A stretch of DNA of 64,000 nucleotides from an uncultured Oscillospiraceae bacterium (GTDB taxonomy: Bacteria; Bacillota; Clostridia; Oscillospirales; Oscillospiraceae): contig CALWXC010000007.1 in assembly GCA_944385415.1 (NCBI GenBank), positions 1 through 64,000 on the forward strand, given 5' to 3'. Below the pieces are notes generated by a model. That model did no database searches and was not told the origin of the DNA. It saw nothing but the letters and a program-made list of their open reading frames with translations. The position numbers were made by a program, and so were the translations under genes. This document shows, one piece after another, positions 24,320-31,859 of this stretch (position 1 is the stretch's first letter; each line of letters begins with the position of its first letter).

Positions 24320-24336
24320 CTGTAATCCGATTACAG
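24320..24336. promoter_or_regulatory. 17-bp palindrome CTGTAATC-G-GATTACAG upstream of the flavin-lipoprotein gene
   Basis: The perfect inverted repeat lies 75 bp upstream of the start codon, downstream of a CTGACA that could be a -35 box. The half-site spacing suits a dimeric regulator. The identity of the protein is unknown. Confidence 0.5.
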
Positions 24337-24369
24337 AAATAGGGTTATTTGTCAGGAAACAGGGGCGAA

Positions 24370-24644
24370 CCCGAGTATTTGACGTAGGGCGCGGCATCCT
24401 TGACGCGCCCACACCGCACCCCGTCCGGTATGGTCGATGGCCCGTACCGGCGGCGGAACACATCGGTGCCGCCCTACGAGACCATACGAACCCGGTGCTG
24501 GCGGGGCTGAGGGGCCGGAGGCCCTCCCAGCGCAACAATGCGGAGCATGGATTGAGAACCTTACCGCACAAATTCGGCGGCACCGCACCAAATCAAAATA
24601 ACAATCCAAAACTATAAAAGTTTTACTCGATTTTTTTCTTGTGA
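24370..24644 (-). repeat. Composite intergenic repeat
   Basis: It holds a GGGCGCG/CGCGCCC hairpin with loop GCATCCTTGA (24388-24411), a GGCGGAACAC/GTGCCGCC-type hairpin, module M1 (24501-24570) and AAAAGTTTTACTCGATTTTTTT leading into the 161-nt element. Confidence 0.7.
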
Positions 24645-24805
24645 GGGCCGTCCACCACCCGTATGTCTGCGGTGCTCGCCGGGCCTTTTCCGCCATGGCG
24701 GCGGTGCGGCTTCTTGCCATACATCCAGTATGGCGGCGAACCCACACCTTGCCCTGACGCAAAATTCCTCGCCGACCACGCTTGCCAACGGGCGGCGGAC
24801 AGCCC
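24645..24805 (-). repeat. 161-nt structured element, copy 4
   Basis: This is a full-length copy. On the minus strand GGGCTGTCCGCCGCCCGT pairs with ACGGGTGGTGGACGGCCC. Compared with copy 1 the fourth pair changes from U.G to C-G and the seventh from C-G to U-A, both compensating. It is followed by GGGGGC/GCCCCC and UGCG hairpins, ending 10-20 bp from the stop of the gene at 24928. Confidence 0.85.
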
Positions 24806-24927
24806 AAATCGCAGGGGTCCAGGGGGCAGCGCCCCCGGTCGCCCGCCGCAGCGGGCGAAATCCCCGCGCCTCGCAAGGCGCGAAACTCCCGCTGGCCGCA
24901 GCCAGCGAAACACCCTATACAGGCCCC

Positions 24928-25440
24928 CTACCGCATCCGCAGCCCCGCACCCAGCAGCCCGCGGAAGCCGTAGGCGGCGACGGTGCCGGTGATGGCGCCG
25001 GTGGCCAGGGAGACCAATAAAAGAAAGGGCAGATAGGCCCAGACGTAGGACGAGCCGAGAACCAGGGCGGCGACGGAAAGCTGGCCGATGTTGTGGGCGG
25101 CGGCCCCGGCCATGGAGATGCCGTAGAGGGACAACCCCTTGCAGCGTTTGAGGGCGGCCATGACCAGCAGGGCCAGAATACCGCCGCCGATGGAAAAGAG
25201 AAAGGCCGTCACGCCGGTGGAAAAGAGAGAGCCCAGGGCGCAGCGCAGAATGAGAATCATACCGGCTTCCCGAACCGTCAGAAAATAGAGGGCAAAGACG
25301 GTGACGAGATTGGCAAGGCCCAGTTTGACGCCGGGCAGGGGGATGAGTAATTGCAGCGGGAAAAACCGTTCCATATAGGAAAGGGCCAGGGCCAGAGCCG
25401 TGAGGATGGCCCCCATGGTGAGACGCTTGGTGTGTTCCAT
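24928..25440 (-). CDS. Gx transporter family protein (HepS/EetB-like membrane protein)
   Basis: The 170-residue membrane protein has five to six helices and belongs to the COG4769 family, sometimes annotated heptaprenyl diphosphate synthase component I. Family marks are TMGAILTALALALSYMERF, PGVKLGLANLVTVFAL and GAAAHNIGQLSVAALVL. It lies 12 nt after the NusG-II gene. In Listeria and other Firmicutes a Gx-type protein (EetB) accompanies the flavin electron-transfer genes, so a role in that module is more likely than isoprenoid synthesis. Biochemical function is unknown. Start: ATG 25440 with GGGAGGGGTACC upstream. Confidence 0.82.
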   Translation of the reverse strand: MEHTKRLTMGAILTALALALSYMERFFPLQLLIPLPGVKLGLANLVTVFALYFLTVREAGMILILRCALGSLFSTGVTAFLFSIGGGILALLVMAALKRCKGLSLYGISMAGAAAHNIGQLSVAALVLGSSYVWAYLPFLLLVSLATGAITGTVAAYGFRGLLGAGLRMR

Positions 25441-25452
25441 GGTACCCCTCCC

Positions 25453-25842
25453 CTATCGGCTGACGCCGTCGATTTCCGGTTCCGCGCCGCCGCCGGTGAG
25501 ACGGACCTCCACGCCGTTGGGGAGACACACAATGGTCTGACCGGTGTAGGAAATCCACCCGGTGTGGACACAGTCCTGGGTGGGACAGTCGGAATGGGTG
25601 ACGGCCACTTTGCCATAATCGACGGTGACGGTGTTGGTGTACGTGCCGGAGATCTCGAAGGTCACCTGGGACATGGCGGGGACTTGACGGGTGAGGACGC
25701 CGTTCTGCCAGACCTCCACGGTGGCCGGTTCCACGGCGGCATTGCGGAGGAACGGCGCCAGGGACGCCCCGGCCAGCAGCAGTATGCAGAGGATGACCAG
25801 CGCATCGGCGGGGCGGAAGCGCAGAATGGGGGACGATGCCAT
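25453..25842 (-). CDS. NusG domain II-containing membrane-anchored protein
   Basis: The 129-residue protein has one N-terminal membrane helix (about 12-33) and an exported beta-domain. SDCPTQDCVHTGWIS and GQTIVCLPNGVEV are diagnostic for the NusG_II family (PF07009), including the cysteine pair C87/C92. The family often sits beside FMN-binding and ApbE genes, as here. Binding of a flavin or quinone-like ligand is a possibility. The start ATG follows AGGAGGCTTCC. It begins the short operon with the Gx transporter. Confidence 0.85.
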   Translation of the reverse strand: MASSPILRFRPADALVILCILLLAGASLAPFLRNAAVEPATVEVWQNGVLTRQVPAMSQVTFEISGTYTNTVTVDYGKVAVTHSDCPTQDCVHTGWISYTGQTIVCLPNGVEVRLTGGGAEPEIDGVSR

Positions 25843-25976
25843 GGAAGCCTCCTTGTTATCGATAGAAAGATATCAATATATCCATAGGAAAGAGTACCAG
25901 TCTGGATGGCATTTGTCAAGATGGTGTCGAAAATTTCCATATCCTTTTGATGGGAAATTGGAATCCCTTCCCCATG

Positions 25977-26006
25977 AAAAAGCGCCGTCTCCCGTGGAGA
26001 CGGCGC
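25977..26006 (-). terminator. Terminator after the ferredoxin gene
   Basis: GCGCCGTCTCC pairs perfectly with GGAGACGGCGC over a 4-nt loop and is followed on the minus strand by TTTTT. Confidence 0.85.
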
Positions 26007-26027
26007 AGGAACAACCGCAGGGACGGC

Positions 26028-26411
26028 TCAGGCCTCGACGACCTCGAGGATTTCCATGGGACATGCCTTGGCGCAGATGCCGCAGGCGATGCACTTGGAA
26101 GCGGGCTGATCGGCGACCTTGACCAGCACATGGAAGGGACATACCTCGGCGCACTTGCCGCACTGGGTGCAGAGCTTCTTGTTGATGGTGTAAACGCCCT
26201 TGGCGTTCTGGGTGATGGCGCCGGCTTCGCAGGCCTTGGCGCACTTGCCGCACTGGACGCAGACCATGGGCTTGGCGGCGCCGTTCTTCTCGATGATCTG
26301 GATGCAGGACTTATCGGGATGGAATTCCTTGTAGAAAGCGTTGGAGCAGGCCTGGACGCAAGCCAGGCAGGCCATACATTCGCTACCCTTTTTGACTGTC
26401 AGCTTTTTCAT
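26028..26411 (-). CDS. Polyferredoxin with four 4Fe-4S motifs
   Basis: The 127-residue cytoplasmic protein carries four CxxCxxCxxxC motifs in a row, CMACLACVQAC, CVQCGKCAKAC, CTQCGKCAEVCP and CIACGICAKACP, so four 4Fe-4S clusters are possible (16 cysteines). This is more than a plain two-cluster ferredoxin and resembles electron-carrier subunits of the HycB type. It has its own promoter (26462-26490) and terminator. Given the missing RnfB in the cluster downstream, it could deliver electrons to RnfC; this is inference from context. Start: ATG at 26411 after AAAGGGGTACTTTACAT. Confidence 0.9.
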   Translation of the reverse strand: MKKLTVKKGSECMACLACVQACSNAFYKEFHPDKSCIQIIEKNGAAKPMVCVQCGKCAKACEAGAITQNAKGVYTINKKLCTQCGKCAEVCPFHVLVKVADQPASKCIACGICAKACPMEILEVVEA

Positions 26412-26461
26412 ATGTAAAGTACCCCTTTATTCGCGTGTTTGCGTTTTTGTTCAGCGATATC

Positions 26462-26490
26462 ATTATACTGTTTTCCGGCAAAAGAATCAA
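26462..26490 (-). promoter_or_regulatory. Promoter of the polyferredoxin gene
   Basis: On the minus strand TTGATT and a perfect TATAAT are 17 bp apart, about 50 bp upstream of the start codon. Confidence 0.8.
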
Positions 26491-26626
26491 CTGTGATTTT
26501 CTCAAAAAAGTTGGGTGTGGTTTGGACGAAATCGCCACAACTGGAACGGATTAGCATAGTGAGCGGGGAAAAAACGGCACATACTACGTCTGGAGATACG
26601 AGATTTACCACAAGGAGGATTTTTCG

Positions 26627-26905
26627 ATGAAACAGACGGTAACCATGATTTTAGCGCTTTTGTTGGCGGCGGGCCTGACGGCGTGCGGCAACAGCGTGTC
26701 GCAGATGGTGGACGATGCAGAGCGGGAGGTAGCCGAGTACCGCGGGAACGTGTCAACCACCGATGACGGCCGGGTGAACGGGACGAATCCGCCCAGCAAG
26801 ACGGAGCAGGACGCGCGGACAGACCGGACAGGCCGGGAGCCGGTGCGGCCCATGCCCAAGGCGCAGAAGCCGAACACGGACGCCATGGGCGCCGGGATGC
26901 GGTAA
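26627..26905 (+). CDS. Small lipoprotein, low-complexity tail
   Basis: The 92-residue protein has a lipoprotein signal peptide with lipobox LTAC (Cys20) and a hydrophilic, probably unstructured mature part rich in charged residues and proline. I do not recognise a family. The start follows CAAGGAGGATTTTTCG at ideal spacing. A terminator starts 5 nt after its stop, so it is expressed alone. It diverges from the ferredoxin gene. Confidence 0.65.
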   Translation: MKQTVTMILALLLAAGLTACGNSVSQMVDDAEREVAEYRGNVSTTDDGRVNGTNPPSKTEQDARTDRTGREPVRPMPKAQKPNTDAMGAGMR

Positions 26906-26909
26906 AAAA

Positions 26910-26934
26910 GGCGGGGGCTGTCCCCCGCCTTTTT
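26910..26934 (+). terminator. Terminator after the small lipoprotein gene
   Basis: GGCGGGGG and CCCCCGCC pair across CTGT and are followed by TTTTT. Confidence 0.85.
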
Positions 26935-26959
26935 GCCGTATTGGGATGGGAAAGGAATC

Positions 26960-27272
26960 GCACAGGCTGCCCAAATGGTCCGCAGGGCGGGACCTGCGTG
27001 TCCCGCCGCTGGTGCGCACCATCATACAAACCGCCCTGGGGCATTTACGGAACTCCGGCGCAACAGAAGGCCGCCGTCCACCCCCCACTGACGGGGTGGG
27101 TCCGCCGCCCTTGGGGCGGACGCCCCGGGGATTGCGCCATCTGCGGATGGCGCTTTGGGACGATAGGGGATTTCGCGCCGTGCGCGGCGCGGGTGTTTCG
27201 CCCGCTGCGGCGGGCGACCGGGGCTTTGCCCCTGGACCCCAGAATTTTTTCGAGAAAAAATTCAGTAAAAGC
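26960..27272 (+). repeat. Composite intergenic repeat with degenerate CGGCC cassette
   Basis: It holds a GGCGGGAC/GTCCCGCC hairpin, a degenerate copy of the AAGGCCGCCGTCC cassette (27070-27160) with GCGCCATC-TGCG-GATGGCGC, two UGCG hairpins, GGGGCtttGCCCC and a variant of the core hairpin, GAATTTTTTCGAGAAAAAATTC, which still pairs. Confidence 0.75.
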
Positions 27273-27273
27273 T

Positions 27274-28431
27274 TTATATTTTTATCAATGCGGGCTCCAG
27301 GTCTCGGTTCAAATCCATATTAAAATCCATCAACCACAGGGTTTTCCCTGCCCCGGCCACGGTTCCGGTCTGTGTCATGCCGTACCGCTGGTAAAACCGC
27401 ACAGCCCCCGGATTTTCCGGCGACACCGCCAGCTGCAAATGGGTTCTGCCCAACCGCCGGTAAAAGCTGACGGCCTGGCCGATGAGCTGGACGCCCAATC
27501 CCATTCGCCGGAACTCCGGCAGCAGGTAGAGAAACGGAATATACCCCACCCGCTGGTCCGCGCCCCGGTTCAAATCCAATTGGAGCAGGCCCGCCGGTTC
27601 ATCGCCCAGCATGGCCTGACAGATGGCCCACGGTTCCCCGGCGGCCCGGCCCACGGCGTCGGCGTAATAGGCCGCCCCATCGGGGAAGCTGCCCGGCCCG
27701 TAGATGCCCTCCCAGGCTTCCCGGCGGCACTGGACATACCATTGGGGATCGTTGCCCAAGGGCCGGAACCACAGGTTCCGGTCCCGCCGGACCCGGTCCT
27801 TTCTCCACCAATTCTGTTTGGCAAAGGTGGACAGGTTTTCCGGCAAATGGCTGTTGTCGTTGCGGTAAATCTCCCGGAACTGGCCCCCGTCGTATTCCAG
27901 CCGCGTCACACCGGTGTTATCGCAGTGGCCCGCCTCCTGGCCGGGGAACAGTCCCTCCAGCATGGCCCGAATGACGCAGCCATGGGTGAAAATGGCCACC
28001 GTTTTTCCGTCGTGCCGTTGGGCCACCCGTTCCAGCGTGTCCAGGAACCGCCGCTGATATTCGTCGTAATCCTCTGCCCCATCCACATGCCAGTCCCTGG
28101 GCCGGTGGCTGAAGGCCGCCAGCTGGTCCCGCTGCTCCCGTTCCAGCAGACCGAAGGGTAAGTCCTCCCAATGCCCCAGATAGACCTCCCGGAACCCCGG
28201 TTCCAGCCGCAGGGGCAAATCCCGCGGCTCGTAGACAGCCCGGGCCGTGACCCGGGTCCGCACCAGATCGCTGCTGTAGCAAACGTCGATGCGTTCAGTT
28301 TGGAACCGCCGTTCCAGCGCGGCAATCTGTTTCAATCCGTCGTGGGTGACGTTGCTGTTGTAGTGGCCGTGGATGCGGCGGAACAGATTGCCCTCGGCCT
28401 CGGCGTGGCGGATAATGTACAGATCTGTCAT
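27274..28431 (-). CDS. Histidine phosphatase-GNAT acetyltransferase fusion
   Basis: The 385-residue protein joins two enzymes. Residues 1-200 are a histidine phosphatase: RH at 8-9 (IIRHAEAEGN), HGHYNSNVTHDGLKQ, FREVYLGHWEDLPFG and FTHGCVIRAM with the second catalytic histidine. Residues about 205-385 are a GNAT acyltransferase: GLLQLDLNRG, GYIPFLYLLPEFRRMGLGVQ with the acetyl-CoA-binding R/QxxGxG/A loop, and NPGAVRFYQRYGM. Substrates are unknown. The gene starts 1 nt after the stop of the PyrF-like gene, forming a two-gene operon. The ATG is used; there are no better starts. Confidence 0.88.
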   Translation of the reverse strand: MTDLYIIRHAEAEGNLFRRIHGHYNSNVTHDGLKQIAALERRFQTERIDVCYSSDLVRTRVTARAVYEPRDLPLRLEPGFREVYLGHWEDLPFGLLEREQRDQLAAFSHRPRDWHVDGAEDYDEYQRRFLDTLERVAQRHDGKTVAIFTHGCVIRAMLEGLFPGQEAGHCDNTGVTRLEYDGGQFREIYRNDNSHLPENLSTFAKQNWWRKDRVRRDRNLWFRPLGNDPQWYVQCRREAWEGIYGPGSFPDGAAYYADAVGRAAGEPWAICQAMLGDEPAGLLQLDLNRGADQRVGYIPFLYLLPEFRRMGLGVQLIGQAVSFYRRLGRTHLQLAVSPENPGAVRFYQRYGMTQTGTVAGAGKTLWLMDFNMDLNRDLEPALIKI

Positions 28432-28432
28432 A

Positions 28433-29332
28433 TCACATCACCTTCACATGGCGGGCCAGCTCGTCCCGCAGCCGTTCCCCGGCCAGTTGGATGGCGCCGG
28501 TGGGGTCCGTCGGATGGCGTTCCCAGGCGTCCAGAAGACCGGTAGAAATTTCCATCACAGCCCCATGACCGTACTTGTTGAAGAGCCGGGTCATCTCCTT
28601 AAAGGAGGACCCATGGACCGAACGGCCGGGAATCAGGAAAAAGAGCCGTTCATAGCGGCGGCGCAGTTCGGCGGCGGAATCGGCGGTGCGGGGACACAAG
28701 GCCACACCCACGCGGGAGAAGCCGGAGCCGTCCTCCATGCCCACGCTCCAGCGGACGGCCAGATCAGCCATGGCCGTGTGAACCACCCGGTCGCCGGAGA
28801 TCAGGTCCTGAACTTCCCGGGCCGATTTGTCGGCGGTACGGGCCTGGACAAAAATGCTTTTGTTGAGGGTTTTGCAGTGGGCCAGATAGGGTTTGACGCC
28901 GTCGCTGCCGGTGTATCCGCCGATGAACAGGCCGTCAATGGGCCATGGCTGTTCCCACGGTTCATTTTGGGCGCTCAAGGGGCCGAAATAGGTGGCGGCG
29001 GACAGTTCCGCCGCTGCCGGATGGTCCGAGCGGCCCGTCTCCAACAGGACATAATACCCCAAAGATTGGGCGTGGGCGCAGAGGGTGCGCACCACATCGA
29101 GACCGCGGCTGCCCAGCCGTTCAAACCAGACGGGATGCAGTTTCACCGCCGGGATGGTGTCGGCCAGGGCGTCCAAAACCGATTTGCCCCAGGATTCGTA
29201 GGCCGCCGCCAGATCGGCGACGGTGCCGCCGTTCCAGACCGACGGGGGCAACAGGGCCGGGGTCAGATCGAGACTGACCATAGCCGGGGTTCGTTTTTCA
29301 CAAATTTTCCGCTGCAAGAGTTCCATGGACAT
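28433..29332 (-). CDS. Orotidine 5'-phosphate decarboxylase-like protein with altered active site
   Basis: The 299-residue protein has the fold-specific pieces of type-2 PyrF: VSLDLTPALLPPSVW near the N-terminus, PAVKLHPVWFERLG, and a (beta/alpha)8 pattern. The catalytic DxKRxD motif of the family is replaced by E98-T-G-R-S-D103, so the essential lysine appears to be glycine. It may be a pseudoenzyme or act on another substrate. The start ATG (29332) follows GGTGGG at 5 nt; an in-frame ATG 7 codons upstream has no ribosome site. The next gene begins 1 nt after its stop. Confidence 0.6.
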   Translation of the reverse strand: MSMELLQRKICEKRTPAMVSLDLTPALLPPSVWNGGTVADLAAAYESWGKSVLDALADTIPAVKLHPVWFERLGSRGLDVVRTLCAHAQSLGYYVLLETGRSDHPAAAELSAATYFGPLSAQNEPWEQPWPIDGLFIGGYTGSDGVKPYLAHCKTLNKSIFVQARTADKSAREVQDLISGDRVVHTAMADLAVRWSVGMEDGSGFSRVGVALCPRTADSAAELRRRYERLFFLIPGRSVHGSSFKEMTRLFNKYGHGAVMEISTGLLDAWERHPTDPTGAIQLAGERLRDELARHVKVM

Positions 29333-29480
29333 ACAAACCCACCGTTCTTTCATTCAGATAGATAGCAGTATCATATCATAGAAACGGGCGGCTGCCTAGC
29401 GTATTGTGAACTGGGGGAAATTGCATGGGTGAACATGGGCAAAGTGGGATAAGCTATGGTCGGAGAGGAGGTTGAATGTT

Positions 29481-29645
29481 ATGGAGATGAAAGGAATTGC
29501 CGCCGCAGTGGGCGCGGGGATGCTGGCCGGAGCGGCCGTAATGATGATGGTGCCCAAGCGGTCGGCCGTGTATCAGGCCGCCGACGACGCCGCGCATACC
29601 ATCAAGCGCAAGGTAACGGACGTCGTGGACGACATGATGCACTGA
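29481..29645 (+). CDS. Small YtxH-like protein
   Basis: The 54-residue protein starts at ATG 29481 after GAGAGGAGGTTGAATGTT. Its N-terminal half is a Gly/Ala-rich hydrophobic helix (AAAVGAGMLAGAAVMMM), and the C-terminal part is charged (VYQAADDAAHTIKRKV). This is the layout of YtxH/YtxH-like general stress proteins, though it is short. Composition and ribosome site support a real gene. It stands alone and ends 10 bp before a hairpin. Confidence 0.6.
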   Translation: MEMKGIAAAVGAGMLAGAAVMMMVPKRSAVYQAADDAAHTIKRKVTDVVDDMMH

Positions 29646-29654
29646 GAACCAAAC

Positions 29655-29679
29655 GGCGGGCGGTCATGAACCGCCCGCC
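29655..29679 (+). terminator. Hairpin after the 54-residue protein gene
   Basis: GGCGGGCGGT pairs with ACCGCCCGCC across TCATGA-type loop bases. There is no T-run, so termination is uncertain. Confidence 0.4.
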
Positions 29680-29738
29680 CGGCCCCGGACTTACATAGCA
29701 CCAAATGATAAAAGTTTTACTCAATTTTTTTCTTGTGA

Positions 29739-29899
29739 GGGCCACCCACCGTCCGTGTGTCTGCGGTGCTCGCCGGGCCTTTTCCGCCATGCCTGCGGTG
29801 CGGCTTCTTGCCATACATCCAGTATGGCTGCGAAACCACACCTTGGCCTGACGCAAAATTCCTCGCCGACCACTCTTGCCAACGAACGGCGGGCAGCCC
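29739..29899 (-). repeat. 161-nt structured element, copy 5
   Basis: This is a full-length copy. On the minus strand GGGCTGCCCGCCGTTCGT pairs with ACGGACGGTGGGTGGCCC over all 18 positions. Positions 13 (G.U to G-C) and 14 (C-G to U-A) changed together with their partners. The central stem is GGTGTGGTTTC/GAAGCCGCACC. Confidence 0.85.
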
Positions 29900-30256
29900 A
29901 AATCGCGGAGTCCAGAGGCAGCGCCTCTGGTCGCCCCGCGCACGGGGCGAAGCCGTAACCGTTTCGTAGGACGCGGCATCCTTGACGCGTCCATGGCGCA
30001 TTCCGTCCGGGGCCGTCAGGGATGCCGGCCCCTACGCCAAGCGGAATAGATGGTCCCCGCCGTCCACCCCCACAGGGGCGGCGGCGGGGACCATGGCCTT
30101 TGGCCGGGGGTTGCGCCCGTTGCGACGGGCGCTTGGGACGATGGGGGATTTCGCCCGCTGCGGCGGGCGGGAGTTTCGCGCCGTGCGCGGCGCGACCAAA
30201 GGCTCTGCCTTTGGAAACCGCGATTTTTTGAAAAAAATCGAGTAAAACTTTTATCT
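29900..30256 (+). repeat. Composite intergenic repeat
   Basis: From the left: AGAGGC/GCCTCT and one UGCG hairpin (both minus orientation), a GGACGCG/CGCGTCC hairpin with loop GCATCCTTGA, a GGGGCCG...CGGCCCC hairpin, a CCCCGCC/GGCGGGG segment, GCGCCCGT-TGCG-ACGGGCGC, two more UGCG hairpins (CGCCCGC and CGCGCCG stems, plus orientation), AAAGGC/GCCTTT and the CGATTTTTT hairpin with AGTAAAACTTTT. Confidence 0.75.
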
Positions 30257-30262
30257 TTTCCT

Positions 30263-31573
30263 CTATTGCAACAAGTCCGCGACGATTCCGCAAAATGCGG
30301 TCACGCCAGTGACCATATCCCCCTCGTCAAAGTCAAAATTCCTGCCATGGAACGGACCCGCGCAGGGCGACAGCGTATGGAACATCAACCCCTGTCCTCC
30401 ATGCTCGTGGACCGCGTTGACCATATAGGCAAAATCCTCACTGGCTCCGGCCTTCACCCCGGACAGGACCCGCAGCCCCAGCTTGTCCCGGCAAACGCTC
30501 TCGGCCCGTTTCACCAACTCCGGATGGCTCTTGAGGGACAGCGACGACCCCATGGGCGTGATCTCCCAGCTGCACCCGTGCATTTTCGCCGCCGCTTCCA
30601 GGACCCGCCGGGCATACCGTTCCATATAGTCGTTGATCTCCGTGGTGGCGCCCCGGACCTCCAGTTCCAGCGCCGCCCGGTCACAGATGACGTTCCGCCC
30701 CGTGCCCGCGTGGAGGGTGCCCACATTGATGCGCGTTTCGCCCTGACTGTTGCGGGGGATGGCGTGGAGGTTCAGCACCGCCGTGGCCGCCGCCAACAGC
30801 GCGTTGCTCCCCTGCTCCGGCACCATGGCCGCATGGGCGGCCTTACCGGTAAAGGTCACATCCAGTTTGGAGGTGGCCAGCGTCCCGTCTTCGGTGAAAG
30901 AGACTTGAGAAACGCCGTCGGCCCGCTGGCCCATATGGGTGGCAATCACATAGTCCACATCGTCCAAAAGGCCCCGGTCCACCATGGATTTGGCGCCCCG
31001 GACCCCCTCCTCCGCCGGTTGAAACAGCAGTTTGATTTTACCGTGGAGCCGGTCCCGCAGGTTCATCAGGACTTCCGCCACCGCCAGACCCATGGCCGTG
31101 TGGCCGTCGTGGCCGCAGGCGTGCATGACGCCCTCATTGTTGGAGCGGAACCCCTCCGCCGCCGGACGGTGGGACAGTTCCGCCGCCTCCACCACGCCCA
31201 GGGCGTCCATGTCGAACCGCAGCGCCACCACCGGACCGTCGCCGCAGTCCAGCACGTCCAGCACGCCCATGACGCCGGTGAAGCCGCCCCGCAGACGGGG
31301 GGCAAATTCCGGGTCAGCGCCCTGGTCCATGGCCCGTTGGTATTCGGCGTCGAGACGCTGCACCGTGGGCAGACCCATCCGGCTGGCATCCCGGCAGACC
31401 TCCCGGCCCATAAAGACCTCGTACCCCAGCTGGGTCAACCGCCGGGCCACCAGGGAACCGGTACGGATTTCGCACCAACCGCCCTCGGCATGGGCATGGA
31501 AATCGCGTCGTGTCTCCCGGAGCCACGGCCCCAGCGCCTTCGCCTGCTGCTGAATGGTTTCATAGATGGACAT
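30263..31573 (-). CDS. M20 family amidohydrolase, aminobenzoyl-glutamate hydrolase A-like
   Basis: The 436-residue metallo-peptidase has HACGHDGHTA with metal-binding histidine and aspartate, LLFQPAEEGVRGA with the catalytic base glutamates, VTFTGKAAHAAMVPEQG in the lid domain and GASEDFAYM with a further ligand. The long N-terminal part (FHAHAEGGWCEIRT) and extra GEVC-like RD insertion resemble AbgA, which hydrolyses N-acyl amino acids such as p-aminobenzoyl-glutamate. The substrate cannot be fixed. Start: ATG 31573 after CTGGAGGGGTGTCGC; the frame extends 14 codons upstream into a terminator. Confidence 0.85.
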   Translation of the reverse strand: MSIYETIQQQAKALGPWLRETRRDFHAHAEGGWCEIRTGSLVARRLTQLGYEVFMGREVCRDASRMGLPTVQRLDAEYQRAMDQGADPEFAPRLRGGFTGVMGVLDVLDCGDGPVVALRFDMDALGVVEAAELSHRPAAEGFRSNNEGVMHACGHDGHTAMGLAVAEVLMNLRDRLHGKIKLLFQPAEEGVRGAKSMVDRGLLDDVDYVIATHMGQRADGVSQVSFTEDGTLATSKLDVTFTGKAAHAAMVPEQGSNALLAAATAVLNLHAIPRNSQGETRINVGTLHAGTGRNVICDRAALELEVRGATTEINDYMERYARRVLEAAAKMHGCSWEITPMGSSLSLKSHPELVKRAESVCRDKLGLRVLSGVKAGASEDFAYMVNAVHEHGGQGLMFHTLSPCAGPFHGRNFDFDEGDMVTGVTAFCGIVADLLQ

Positions 31574-31603
31574 GCGACACCCCTCCAGAAAAAGTTCAGA
31601 CTG

Positions 31604-31642
31604 TAAAAAGAGCACCCCGACTGCATTTGCAATCGGGGTGCT
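31604..31642 (-). terminator. Terminator adjoining the 3' end of tRNA-Arg
   Basis: On the minus strand AGCACCCCGA pairs with TCGGGGTGCT across TTGCAAATGCAG and is followed by CTTTTT. The stem begins at the last base of the tRNA CCA end. Confidence 0.85.
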
Positions 31643-31718
31643 GGTACGGTAGAAGGGACTCGAACCCCTGACCTACTGATTCGTAGTCAGTCACTCTATC
31701 CAACTGAGCTACTACCGC
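31642..31718 (-). tRNA. tRNA-Arg(ACG)
   Basis: The 77-nt cloverleaf has acceptor stem GCGGTAG/CTACCGT with discriminator A and an encoded CCA, D-loop AGTTGGATAG, anticodon stem ACTGA/TCAGT around the loop CTACGAA (anticodon ACG) and the T-loop GGTTCGAGTC. It would read CGU, CGC and CGA after A34 is modified to inosine. Confidence 0.95.
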
Positions 31719-31859
31719 ATACACATTGGCGTTTCGTTTTTTAACCGTTCGCCTCAGCGCTCATTTATATTAGCACAGGCTTTCCCAAAATGCAAGCATT
31801 TTTTTGAAAAATTTTAAAATATTTTTTCGAGCCCCGTCAATGGGCCCAGATGCCCCTAT

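Noticed and set aside
24928-25440. Heptaprenyl diphosphate synthase component I
   Set aside because: This is a common annotation for the family, but the partner component II is not nearby and the protein is a small membrane protein beside flavin electron-transfer genes.
31642-31718. tRNA-Arg as integration site (att) of a mobile element
   Set aside because: No integrase gene and no direct repeat of the tRNA 3' end were seen nearby. The following hairpin is a normal terminator.
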